Shown here piece after piece: positions 25,409-33,362 of a DNA stretch of 64,000 nt; position 1 is the stretch's first letter, and every line of letters begins with the position of its first letter. The position numbers and the translations under genes are program-made. The notes under the pieces were generated by a model. It did no database searches. It was given only the letters and a program-made list of their open reading frames with translations, and was not told the origin of the DNA. The stretch is from Paracoccaceae bacterium (GTDB taxonomy: Bacteria > Pseudomonadota > Alphaproteobacteria > Rhodobacterales > Rhodobacteraceae): positions 124,001 to 188,000 of the forward strand of contig JAIOJF010000038.1 of the NCBI GenBank assembly GCA_019911965.1, in the 5' to 3' direction.

Positions 25409-27082
25409 TCAGGGTTTCGGCTTCAGGTGGTTCTGCGGGATCTTGCGGTCGCGGTAGCGCACAGTCAGTTCGGGCGCGACTTCCGAGCCGTCAAAAAGGT
25501 TGATCAGCACGCCCTTGCGTGTGCTTTTACCGCGGGCCGCCAGGATTTGCGGATCGGAAATCGCGGTGCGCTGGCTGAAGCGCCGCGCCCATTGGCCGAG
25601 GCGGTCATACATCGATTCAATGATTTCTTCATGGCCGGGCGTGGTGGCCAGATCGGTCAGCTCGTCAGGATCGCTTTCCATGTCAAACAGCATGGGCCGC
25701 AGGCCGCCCTCGGCATGCCAGAATTTCCAGCGTTTGTCGGCCACCATGAACAGCCGTGCATCGCGCGGCGAAAGGCCCAGATTGGCCGCCATCGGGGTGG
25801 CGGAATAGTCAAACTCGCTGATGGCAAAGTCGCGCCATGTATCCGGTGCCTCGCCATGCAGGAACGGCAGCAACGAGCGGCCTTCGACGATATGAACCGG
25901 CACCTCGCCGCCAGCCGCCGCGATGAAGGTAGCCACCAGATCAATGCTTTCGACCAGTTCATCGCAGACCGTGCCGCGCGTGGCATCCGCCGCCTCGGAC
26001 GGGTCATAAATGATCAGCGGCACCTTGACGGAACAATCGTGAAACAGGCTTTTCTCACCCATCCAGTGATCGCCCAGATAATCGCCGTGATCCGAGGTGA
26101 TGACGATCAGCGTGTCGTCCATCCGCCCTGATTGTTCGAGATAGGCAAACAGGCGGCCCATCTGGTCGTCGCATTGCTTGATCAGGCCCATATAGGCCGG
26201 GATCACCTTGTTGCGTACCTCGTCGCGGTGATAGAGCCGCCCGATGCCGTTGTTCATGTATTGCCCGAATACCGGCTGTGCGTCTTGGCGTTCGGCCTCG
26301 GTGCGGTTGACGGGTTGAATCTGGTTGTGGCCGTACATGTGGTGATAGGGCGCGGGCACGATATAGGGCCAGTGCGGCTTGATGTACGAGACATGGGCGC
26401 ACCAGGGCGCATCGCCCTGTTCCTCGATGAAATCGATTGTGCGCGAGGTCAGCCAGGGGGTTTCGCTGTCTTCCTCGCGGATATTGGCGGGCTTGTCGGC
26501 ATTCTGCGTCAGCCAGCCCGAGGCGATGGAGCCGTCCTCCTCGATCCCGGCATTGGCGTAGTCGAGCCAGGGGTTTTCGGCCTCATAACCTTTGGCCTTC
26601 AGGTATTCGTTATAGGGCGAGCGTTTTTCATCATACATGCCGTCCGGGCCTTCCGGCCACAGCCCGTCATCGCGGATGTAGACATCGAAGCCGCATTCCG
26701 ACACGCGCGCGCCGATCACGCTGTCGCGCGCGATGCCGAGGCGGTTCAGCCCTTCCATGTCGGCCTTCATATGGGTCTTGCCGATCAGCCAGCAGGGCAT
26801 GTCGATCCGGCGCAGATGGTCGCCCAAAGTCTGCTCGCCGACCTTCAGCGGGTAATTGTTGAAGCTGGCCCCGTGGCTGTGGACATAGCGCCCGGTATAA
26901 AAGCTCATGCGCGACGACCCGCAGATCGGCGATTGCACGTAAGCGCGGCTGAAGCGGACCCCTTTGGCGGCCAGCCGGTCGATATGCGGGGTTTTCAGAT
27001 GCGCGTGGCCCGTGCAACCGAGGTAATCCCAGCGCAATTGGTCGAACATGATGAACAGGATGTTCCTGGTTTTTCTGGTCAT
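25409..27082 (-). CDS. Sulfatase / phosphonate monoester hydrolase-like enzyme
   Basis: A 557-residue alkaline-phosphatase-superfamily hydrolase. FIMFDQLRWDYLGC at the start gives the metal ligand D14 with Gln15, as in phosphonate monoester hydrolases. The formylglycine site is C54-G-S-S-R58 (SPICGSSRMSFYTGR); Ser replaces the usual Pro/Ala two after Cys. ITSDHGDYLGDH provides the D-H metal pair and the MGEKSLFHD lysine/histidine. No signal peptide, so cytoplasmic. Start at 27082 is set by the first conserved strand. It may act on sulfate, phosphonate or phosphodiester esters. Downstream of the M20 deacetylase gene by 32 bp on the same strand, so probably co-transcribed. Confidence 0.85.
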   Translation of the reverse strand: MTRKTRNILFIMFDQLRWDYLGCTGHAHLKTPHIDRLAAKGVRFSRAYVQSPICGSSRMSFYTGRYVHSHGASFNNYPLKVGEQTLGDHLRRIDMPCWLIGKTHMKADMEGLNRLGIARDSVIGARVSECGFDVYIRDDGLWPEGPDGMYDEKRSPYNEYLKAKGYEAENPWLDYANAGIEEDGSIASGWLTQNADKPANIREEDSETPWLTSRTIDFIEEQGDAPWCAHVSYIKPHWPYIVPAPYHHMYGHNQIQPVNRTEAERQDAQPVFGQYMNNGIGRLYHRDEVRNKVIPAYMGLIKQCDDQMGRLFAYLEQSGRMDDTLIVITSDHGDYLGDHWMGEKSLFHDCSVKVPLIIYDPSEAADATRGTVCDELVESIDLVATFIAAAGGEVPVHIVEGRSLLPFLHGEAPDTWRDFAISEFDYSATPMAANLGLSPRDARLFMVADKRWKFWHAEGGLRPMLFDMESDPDELTDLATTPGHEEIIESMYDRLGQWARRFSQRTAISDPQILAARGKSTRKGVLINLFDGSEVAPELTVRYRDRKIPQNHLKPKP

Positions 27083-27114
27083 TTTGGTCTGGTTCCCGTT
27101 CCGGTCTGTCAGGG

Positions 27115-28269
27115 TCAGGCGGCCATCCGGTCGGCCAGGCGGTTCAGCATGTCGAGGCATTTGCCCAACTGGTCGAGCGACAGATACTCATCCGCCTTGT
27201 GCGCCTGATCGATCGAGCCGGGCCCACAGACCACGACATCCATCCCCAGCGCCTGAAACAGCCCGGCCTCGGTGCCGAAGGGCACCAGATCGGCATTGTT
27301 GGCCCCGGTCAACTCGGCAACGATGCGGCGCGCCTCGTTATCATCCGTCGGCTCCAGCCCGTCGACCTCGCCCATCACCTCGGTCAGGATTTCGGCCTCG
27401 GGGTGGATGGCGCGCATCGCCGGCAGCAGGGTGTGCTCGCAATAGGCTTTCAGGCGGTCCTTGACGTATGCCGCATCTGCGGCCTGAACCGGGCGCATTT
27501 CCCAATCCACCTGCGCTTTCGAGGCGATGACATTATGCGCCACCCCGCCATGCAATGCGCCGACATTGATCGTGGTCCAGGGGGGCACGAACCGGCTGGC
27601 TTTCGGGGTGCGCTGGTGCAGGTCCTCGCGCAATTCCAGCAGGCGGTTGATGTAGCGCGCCGCATATTCAACCGCGTTGACGCCGAGATCGGGCGAGGAG
27701 CCGTGGCCTTCCAGCCCGTGGAAATGCGTGGAATATTCATAGCACCCTTTGTGGCCTTCGATGATCTGCATCGAGGTCGGCTCGCCGATGATCGCCATTG
27801 CCGGGCGCAGGCCGCTTTCGCGCAGGCGGGCGACCAGATGGCCGGCACCTATGCAGCCGGTTTCCTCGTCATGGGTGAAAGCGAAATGGATCGGGCGGTC
27901 GCGGATGGTTTCGGCGAAGCGCGGGGCCAGCGTGACGGCGGCGGCGATGAAGCCTTTCATGTCGCAGGTGCCGCGTCCGTAAAGGTTGCCGTCGCGGCGC
28001 GCCATTTCGAACGGATCGCTGGTCCAGTCCTGATCGGCAACGGGTACGACATCGGAATGCCCCGACAGGATGATGCCGCCATCGGTGTCCGGGCCGATCG
28101 TGGCGAACAGGTTGGCCTTGTCGCCGGTTTCGTTCAGATGCACCTCGACCCGTGCGCCGGCGGTTTCCAGGTGATCCGCCAGAAACGCGATCATGGCCAG
28201 GTTGCTGTCGGTCGAAATGGTCGGAAAGGCGATCAGTTGCGCCAGCAGATCGGTGGTTTCGTTCAGCAT
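27115..28269 (-). CDS. argE: Acetylornithine deacetylase-type M20 amidohydrolase (ArgE family)
   Basis: A 384-residue zinc peptidase-like enzyme that removes an acyl group from an amino acid. Visible are SGHSDVVPV (first zinc His), GRGTCDMKGFIAA (bridging Asp), HDEETGCIGA (catalytic Glu and ligand), IIGEPTS, and the dimerisation lid GHGSSPDLGVNAVEYA. The length matches ArgE. It heads a leftward pair with the sulfatase-like gene and is divergent from the old yellow enzyme gene (162 bp). With no arginine genes around, the true substrate could be another N-acyl amino acid, so the symbol is provisional. Confidence 0.82.
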   Translation of the reverse strand: MLNETTDLLAQLIAFPTISTDSNLAMIAFLADHLETAGARVEVHLNETGDKANLFATIGPDTDGGIILSGHSDVVPVADQDWTSDPFEMARRDGNLYGRGTCDMKGFIAAAVTLAPRFAETIRDRPIHFAFTHDEETGCIGAGHLVARLRESGLRPAMAIIGEPTSMQIIEGHKGCYEYSTHFHGLEGHGSSPDLGVNAVEYAARYINRLLELREDLHQRTPKASRFVPPWTTINVGALHGGVAHNVIASKAQVDWEMRPVQAADAAYVKDRLKAYCEHTLLPAMRAIHPEAEILTEVMGEVDGLEPTDDNEARRIVAELTGANNADLVPFGTEAGLFQALGMDVVVCGPGSIDQAHKADEYLSLDQLGKCLDMLNRLADRMAA

Positions 28270-28431
28270 TTCGATCCTTCCCCGTGCGCATTCGCCCCTC
28301 TGGCCAAGCGTTACAGACCCGCCCGCAGCCGGTCAATCCGCAAGCGCCGGGGGCTGGGCGAATGGGCTGGCATGTCGGGCGCTGGCGGCCTAACACTCAA
28401 GGCCGAACCCGCCCAGATTACGGAGGCCCGA

Positions 28432-29577
28432 ATGCCCGACATTCCACACCTGTTCCGCCCGCTGACGCTGCGAAGCATCACCAGCCGCAACCGTATCGTG
28501 ATTTCGCCGATGTGCCAGTATTCCGCGCATGAGGGCTATGTGAACGACTGGCATCTGGTCAATCTCGGGCGGTTCGCCACCGGCGGCGCGGGCATCGTGT
28601 TCACCGAGGCGACGGCGGTGCAGAAGGCCGGGCGGATCACGCATGGCTGCCCCGGCCTGTGGGAGGATGGCCAGATCGCCGGGCATGCGCGGCTGGTGCG
28701 GTTTGCTTTGGACAATGGGGCGCTGCCGGGGGTGCAGCTTGGCCATGCCGGGCGCAAGGGCGGCATGCAGCGGCCCTGGTTCGGCAACGGGCCGCTGGGG
28801 GTTGATGATGCCGCGCGTGGCGATAGCGGCTGGACACCGCTTGGCCCCTCGCCAATCCCGGTGGCCGATGGCTGGCCGGAGCCGCATGCCCTGAGCAAAG
28901 GCGAGATTGCCGCACTGGTGGATGATTACGCCGCCGCTGCGGGGCGTGCGCGCGAGGCCGGATACCGAATTGTCGAACTGCACGGGGCGCATGGCTATCT
29001 GATCCATTCCTTCCTGTCGCCCTTGTCGAACCGGCGCGAGGATGGCTATGGCGGCGATCTGAAGGGGCGGATGCGGCTGGCGCTGGAGGCGGCCGAAGCG
29101 GTGCGCGGCGCCTGGCCTGACGAGTTGCCGCTGTTCTTCCGCACCTCGGCGGTGGATGGCGGCGCGGATGGCTGGCAACTGGACGATACCGTCGTGCTGG
29201 CGCGCGCGCTGAAGGGGCTGGGTGTCGATGTGATGGATTGCTCGTCGGGGGGAATTGCCGGGCCGGCCACGGCGGGTGGACGGCGGCAACCGGGATTTCA
29301 GGTGCCCTATGCGGCGAAGGTCCGCGAGGGCGCAGGGATGATGACCCAGGCGGTTGGCCTGATCACCCATCCCGCGCAGGCCGAGGCGATCTTGGCGGAA
29401 GGCCAGGCCGATCTGATCGCCATCGCGCGCGAGGCGCTGGCCAACCCGAACTGGGCCCTGCATGCCGAACAGGCGCTGATGCCCGGTGCAGGCTATGCCA
29501 GTTGGCCCGAACAGAGCGGCTGGTGGCTGGCGATGCGCGAGAAAACCTCGGATTTCTATCAGCCGGAAGGCGGGTAG
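28432..29577 (+). CDS. NADH:flavin oxidoreductase, old yellow enzyme (YqjM/NamA class)
   Basis: A 381-residue FMN TIM barrel that reduces activated C=C bonds with NAD(P)H. ISPMCQYSA contains C28, the redox-sensing cysteine of the YqjM class, ELHGAHGYLIHSFLSPL carries the H-x-x-H substrate anchor, and SNRREDGYGG is the FMN phosphate region. QADLIAIAREALANPNW is the usual closing motif. CGGAGG stands a few bases before the ATG at 28432. It stands alone, divergent from the M20 gene. Possible roles are enone detoxification or ring reduction. Confidence 0.92.
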   Translation: MPDIPHLFRPLTLRSITSRNRIVISPMCQYSAHEGYVNDWHLVNLGRFATGGAGIVFTEATAVQKAGRITHGCPGLWEDGQIAGHARLVRFALDNGALPGVQLGHAGRKGGMQRPWFGNGPLGVDDAARGDSGWTPLGPSPIPVADGWPEPHALSKGEIAALVDDYAAAAGRAREAGYRIVELHGAHGYLIHSFLSPLSNRREDGYGGDLKGRMRLALEAAEAVRGAWPDELPLFFRTSAVDGGADGWQLDDTVVLARALKGLGVDVMDCSSGGIAGPATAGGRRQPGFQVPYAAKVREGAGMMTQAVGLITHPAQAEAILAEGQADLIAIAREALANPNWALHAEQALMPGAGYASWPEQSGWWLAMREKTSDFYQPEGG

Positions 29578-29724
29578 GCCGGGGGCCTTTGATTGATCCC
29601 TGACGTTGGGTGTGAACTGGCCGGTAGCCCGCAGGCTGGGCAACTGCGCCGTGGCGGCTGCTGGCTGTCAGCATCGCTGGGCCGGGGTGCATTTCCGGCT
29701 TGATTTGCACATCGCAGCGCGGTT

Positions 29725-29804
29725 CGATTGGTCGATTGGTCGATTGGTCGATTGGTCGATTGGTCGATTGGTCGATTGGTCGATTGGTCGATTGGTCGAT
29801 TGGT
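29725..29804. repeat. Ten perfect tandem copies of an octamer (CGATTGGT)
   Basis: The 380-bp spacer 29578-29957 holds no gene. Within it the unit CGATTGGT is repeated ten times without a single change from 29725 to 29804. The unit length is not a multiple of three, so it would shift frame if translated, and no supported coding frame crosses it. A short hairpin (AGGCC/GGCCT, 29576-29588) lies at the end of the upstream gene. The array sits 153 bp before the next ATG, where copy-number change could alter promoter spacing; that is inference. Confidence 0.97.
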
Positions 29805-29957
29805 TGACGGGTCGGATGATTGACAGGTCAGTGCAAAAGGGTTGACGGTTCGTTGCCTCAATCCTACCGGCCTCGCCCGCAACCACCTCCAACCCCGCTT
29901 GACCGTTCAGCGGCGGCGCTGCTAGGCTCCGGCCAGCCAAACAAAGGGGTTCCCCAC

Positions 29958-31184
29958 ATGCGCCGAATTCTGAAATGGGTCCTTCGCGGCCTGGTCCTTG
30001 TCGTGCTGGTCGCCGGCGTCGTGGCGGCATTCAACTATTCCAAGATCCAGCGCCTGCTGCGGGTCAATTCGCTGTTCACCGCAGAAAACATCGTGGGCAA
30101 TTTCTCGGACATGCAGGGCATGTTCTTCAACACCGAAATGCCGGTCGGTTCCGACAACCCGACGCCGCTGCCGCCCAACCCGCAGGCCCTGCCCGAGAGT
30201 TTCACGTTCCGCGGCGAGACCCATCGCGTTGCCGACTGGATCGCCGAGCGCAACCTGACCGCGATGGTGGTGCTGAAGAACGGCCAACTGGCGCATGAAA
30301 GCTATTATCTCGGCACCCGTGACACCGATCGCCGGATAAGCTGGTCGATGGCCAAAAGCTTCCTGTCGGCGACCTTCGGCATTGCCGTGGCGGAGGGCAA
30401 GATCCCATCGCTGGACGTGCCGGTAACCGATTACGTGCCGTCGCTGAAAAGCTCGGCCTATGACGGCGCGTCGATCCGCAATGTGCTGAACATGGCCAGC
30501 GGCATCCGGTTCAACGAGGATTATCTGGATTACAATTCCGATATCAACCGGATGGGCCGGGTGCTGGCCTTCGGCAATTCGATGGACGGTTTCGCCGAAG
30601 GGTTAAGCGAGCGCGATCGCGAGCCCGGAACCCGCCGGCAATATGTATCGATCGACACGCATGTGCTGGGCATGGTTCTCAGGGCGGCAACCGGGCGGTC
30701 GGTGCCCGATTACATGGCGGAAAAGCTGCTGGCGCCGCTGCGGCTGGAGGCCGACGCCTATTACCTGACCGATGGCTTCGGCACCGCCTTCGTGCTGGGC
30801 GGGCTGAACATGCGCACCCGCGATTATGCGCGGTTCGGGCTGATGATGGCGCTGGGCGGATCGCTGAACGGCACCCAGATCGTGCCGGCGGACTGGGTCG
30901 TGGAATCGACGACGCAATCCGCACCGCCGCCCTATGACGGCGAGAAGGACACCGATACCGGCCTGCTTGGCTATGGCTATCAGTGGTGGCTGCCGCCGGA
31001 TGCGGCCCCGGGCGAGTTCCTGGCGGTCGGTATCTATGGCCAGTACACTTATATCAACAGCGCCAAAGGCGTGGTGATCGCGGTTAACGGCGCGGATCGG
31101 AATTTCCGCGATGGTGACGGGCGGGTGCTGCTGGCCAATGTGGAAATGTTCCGGGAAATCGCGGCGCATATCGGCAATCAATAA
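29958..31184 (+). CDS. Membrane-anchored serine hydrolase (beta-lactamase / class C-like family)
   Basis: A 408-residue protein. Residues 5-26 form an uncleaved-looking signal anchor with basic residues in front, so the enzyme faces the periplasm. The catalytic motif S130-M-A-K133 (S-x-x-K) and Y229-V-S231 (Y-x-N/S) are of the AmpC/EstB type. A GGL...YARFGLMMALGG segment is typical of the family's C-terminal half, and the K-T-G triad is not clear. Such proteins act as esterases, amidases or D-amino-peptidases rather than antibiotic hydrolases. AAAGGGG precedes the ATG. It is 32 bp before the acyl-CoA ligase gene and may share its transcript. Confidence 0.85.
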   Translation: MRRILKWVLRGLVLVVLVAGVVAAFNYSKIQRLLRVNSLFTAENIVGNFSDMQGMFFNTEMPVGSDNPTPLPPNPQALPESFTFRGETHRVADWIAERNLTAMVVLKNGQLAHESYYLGTRDTDRRISWSMAKSFLSATFGIAVAEGKIPSLDVPVTDYVPSLKSSAYDGASIRNVLNMASGIRFNEDYLDYNSDINRMGRVLAFGNSMDGFAEGLSERDREPGTRRQYVSIDTHVLGMVLRAATGRSVPDYMAEKLLAPLRLEADAYYLTDGFGTAFVLGGLNMRTRDYARFGLMMALGGSLNGTQIVPADWVVESTTQSAPPPYDGEKDTDTGLLGYGYQWWLPPDAAPGEFLAVGIYGQYTYINSAKGVVIAVNGADRNFRDGDGRVLLANVEMFREIAAHIGNQ

Positions 31185-31216
31185 GGCGGCGCAGCCGGAA
31201 CGGGAAGGCATGGCGG

Positions 31217-32710
31217 ATGCGCTGGATTGAAGAGCTGATCGAAGCGGGCGATCAGGCGGCAATTGCCATCATCGACCATGACGGCGCGCGCTTCACCTAT
31301 GCCGACCTGGTGGCGATGATCGGCCAGTTGCGCGACGTACTGACAGAAATTGGCGTGCGCGGCGGTGACCGCGTGTTGGTGGTGGCGGAAAACTCGGCCA
31401 GTTTCGCGGTGGCAATGCTGGCGCTGGCGGGCCTCAGGGCCTGGCCGATCCCGGTCAATGCCCGCATGTCAGCCGACGAGATCGACGCGATCCGCGCCCA
31501 TGCCGGGGCGCGGGCGGCCCTGTTCACACCGGAAGCCTCGGACCTGGCGGCGGGCCATGCGCTGCGGCTGTCGGCACGTCCGCACGGGCGGCTGGCGGCG
31601 GGTGAAGTGCTGATCGCGGGGCCGTGGGAGGCTGTGCCGGAACCCGTGTCAGTCGATCCGCACGAACAGGTGGGGGCGTTGATGTACACCACCGGCACCA
31701 CCTCGCAGCCGAAAGCGGTGATGCTGACCCATGCCAACCTGACCTGGAACGCGGAAACCTCCTGCCGGGTGCGCGGTATCCGGGCGGATGATGATATTCT
31801 GGCGGTGCTGCCGGGCAGCCATATCTATTGCTTCGGCTCAGCCATGCTGGCGGCGTTTCATGCCGGTGCGACGGTCCGGTTCCAGCCGCGGTTCAGCGTT
31901 GGCGCGGTGCTGGCGGCCTACCGCGACGGCGTGACGATCATGCCGGCGGTGCCGCAGATGTATCAGGCCATCGTCGAGCATCTGCGCCGCGTCGGCGAAA
32001 AGCCCGACCTGCCGCGATTGCGCCTGATCTCGTCAGGCGGCGCACCGCTGGACCCTGACTGGAAGGCCGGGATCGAGGCGTTCTTCGGCCTGCCTTTGCA
32101 TAACGGCTACGGCTTGACGGAAACCTCGCCCAGCGTGTCGGTCACCCGCCCGGACCGTCCCCGCACGGATATTTCCGTCGGCGAAGTGGTAGACGGGGTG
32201 GAAGTGCTGATCGACGCGCCAGACCAAGGCGGCGTGGGCGAGGTTCTGATCCGCGGACCGAACATCATGAAGGGATATTACCGCAACCCCGACGCAACCC
32301 GCGCAGCGATCCGCCCGGACGGCTTTTTCCGCAGCGGCGATCTGGGGCGCATCGGCGATGAGGGCGAGTTGTACATCGTCGGGCGGCTGAAGGAATTGAT
32401 CATCCGTTCCGGCTTCAATGTCTATCCGTCCGAGGTGGAGGCGATGCTGACCCGCCATCCGGCGATCCGCCAGGCGGCGGTGGTGGGTCGGCAGGTTGCG
32501 GGCAACGAGGAAATCCTGGCCTTCCTGCTGACCGACGGATCGGTGACCGAAGCGGATGTGAAGGACTGGCTGAAAGATCACCTGGCCGCCTACAAGGTGC
32601 CGCAGCGCGTGCTGGTGGTGGAGGAATTCCCCGTGGCCCCGAGCGGCAAGATCCTGAAACACCGGCTGATCCCGACCTTCGCGGCGCAACTGGCGGATGG
32701 TGTTGGCTGA
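31217..32710 (+). CDS. Acyl-CoA synthetase (AMP-dependent ligase)
   Basis: A 497-residue ANL-family ligase that activates a carboxylic acid through an acyl-adenylate. The phosphate loop YTTGTTSQPKAVMLTH, the aromatic motif NGYGLTETSP, GEVLIRGPNIMKGYY, the hinge FRSGDLGRIGDEGEL, GRLKELIIRSGFNVYPSEVE and the C-terminal catalytic lysine in APSGKILKHRL are all present. An overlapping out-of-frame ATG at 31210 is not used. Together with the neighbouring thioesterase and P450 genes it hints at lipid or aromatic acid processing, but specificity is not evident. Confidence 0.92.
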   Translation: MRWIEELIEAGDQAAIAIIDHDGARFTYADLVAMIGQLRDVLTEIGVRGGDRVLVVAENSASFAVAMLALAGLRAWPIPVNARMSADEIDAIRAHAGARAALFTPEASDLAAGHALRLSARPHGRLAAGEVLIAGPWEAVPEPVSVDPHEQVGALMYTTGTTSQPKAVMLTHANLTWNAETSCRVRGIRADDDILAVLPGSHIYCFGSAMLAAFHAGATVRFQPRFSVGAVLAAYRDGVTIMPAVPQMYQAIVEHLRRVGEKPDLPRLRLISSGGAPLDPDWKAGIEAFFGLPLHNGYGLTETSPSVSVTRPDRPRTDISVGEVVDGVEVLIDAPDQGGVGEVLIRGPNIMKGYYRNPDATRAAIRPDGFFRSGDLGRIGDEGELYIVGRLKELIIRSGFNVYPSEVEAMLTRHPAIRQAAVVGRQVAGNEEILAFLLTDGSVTEADVKDWLKDHLAAYKVPQRVLVVEEFPVAPSGKILKHRLIPTFAAQLADGVG

Positions 32711-32726
32711 GGCAAGCTCAAAACCC

Positions 32727-32773
32727 GGGGGGTTTCACACCCCCCGCGGTTCAAAATGAAGGCATTTTGAACC
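32727..32773. terminator. Two adjacent perfect hairpins between convergent genes
   Basis: The first stem pairs 32727-32733 with 32739-32745 (seven G/T-C/A pairs, loop TTCAC). The second pairs GGTTCAAAATG at 32748-32758 with CATTTTGAACC at 32763-32773 around AAGG, an 11-bp perfect stem. They lie between the stop of the acyl-CoA ligase and the stop of the convergent thioesterase, so they can terminate transcription from both sides. The following GTGGAGTATTTCTGCCAAAAAG resembles the intergenic repeat tail often seen in Roseobacter genomes. Confidence 0.6.
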
Positions 32774-32816
32774 TGCCCCCCGTGGAGTATTTCTGCCAAA
32801 AAGAAGCCTGTCGATG

Positions 32817-33221
32817 TCAGGCCGGGCTGCGGTAGCGGAACACGCCGCTGCCGGTGGCGATCTTTTCGCCGGTTTCGTCATGGATCACGCCTTCGGCAAA
32901 GAAGGTCCTGTTGCCGCCGCCGGTGCGCCGGCCTTCGCCGATCAGCATCTTGCCCAGCGGACGCGACAGGAACTGGGTGTTGAGCGACAGCGTCATCGCC
33001 AGCCGCTTGTTATCGGGATCGCCCGTAAAACAGCCGCAATAGCCCATCACGGTATCCAGCAGCGTGGCATAGACCCCGCCATGCGGCAGGCCGTAGCGAT
33101 TGCCGAGGAACTCGGCCAGCGGCAGATCGAAACGGGCGTAATCGGGCTGCCAGTCGATCTGGCGAAAATCGAGATGCGCCTGGAAGGGATAGGGTGGTTC
33201 CAGCAGGGTCGGGTCGATCAT
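32817..33221 (-). CDS. PaaI-family hotdog thioesterase
   Basis: A 134-residue single hotdog domain. NRYGLPHGGVYATLLDTVMGYC carries the H-G-G and the acidic residue that activate water in the PaaI group, and LSLNTQFLSRPLG plus FAEGVIHDETGEKIATGSGVFRY are the typical central and last strands. It should hydrolyse acyl- or aryl-CoA esters. The ATG at 33221 with GAGG upstream is preferred over the TTG at 33233. It converges with the acyl-CoA ligase gene and is divergent from the P450 gene. Confidence 0.88.
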   Translation of the reverse strand: MIDPTLLEPPYPFQAHLDFRQIDWQPDYARFDLPLAEFLGNRYGLPHGGVYATLLDTVMGYCGCFTGDPDNKRLAMTLSLNTQFLSRPLGKMLIGEGRRTGGGNRTFFAEGVIHDETGEKIATGSGVFRYRSPA

Positions 33222-33362
33222 GGGCGGCCTCAATTATGAACGGATGACAGGCGATTAGCCCGGACGCCGGTGAAAGACCAGACCGAAGCGGAGGCCGACA
33301 CTTCACGTCGGGCGTTGCAAAACCATGCGCGCTGCGGTCTAGTTTGCGGGAGGGGGGCGAAG

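Noticed and set aside
27199-28431. In-frame extension of the old yellow enzyme gene to the left
   Set aside because: It runs opposite the argE-like gene; the conserved domain starts at the ATG at 28432.
29725-29804. CRISPR array
   Set aside because: The repeats are directly adjacent octamers with no spacers and no cas genes are near.
29606-29845. Frame through the octamer array giving a repetitive peptide
   Set aside because: It depends only on the repeat, has no ribosome binding site and no conserved part.
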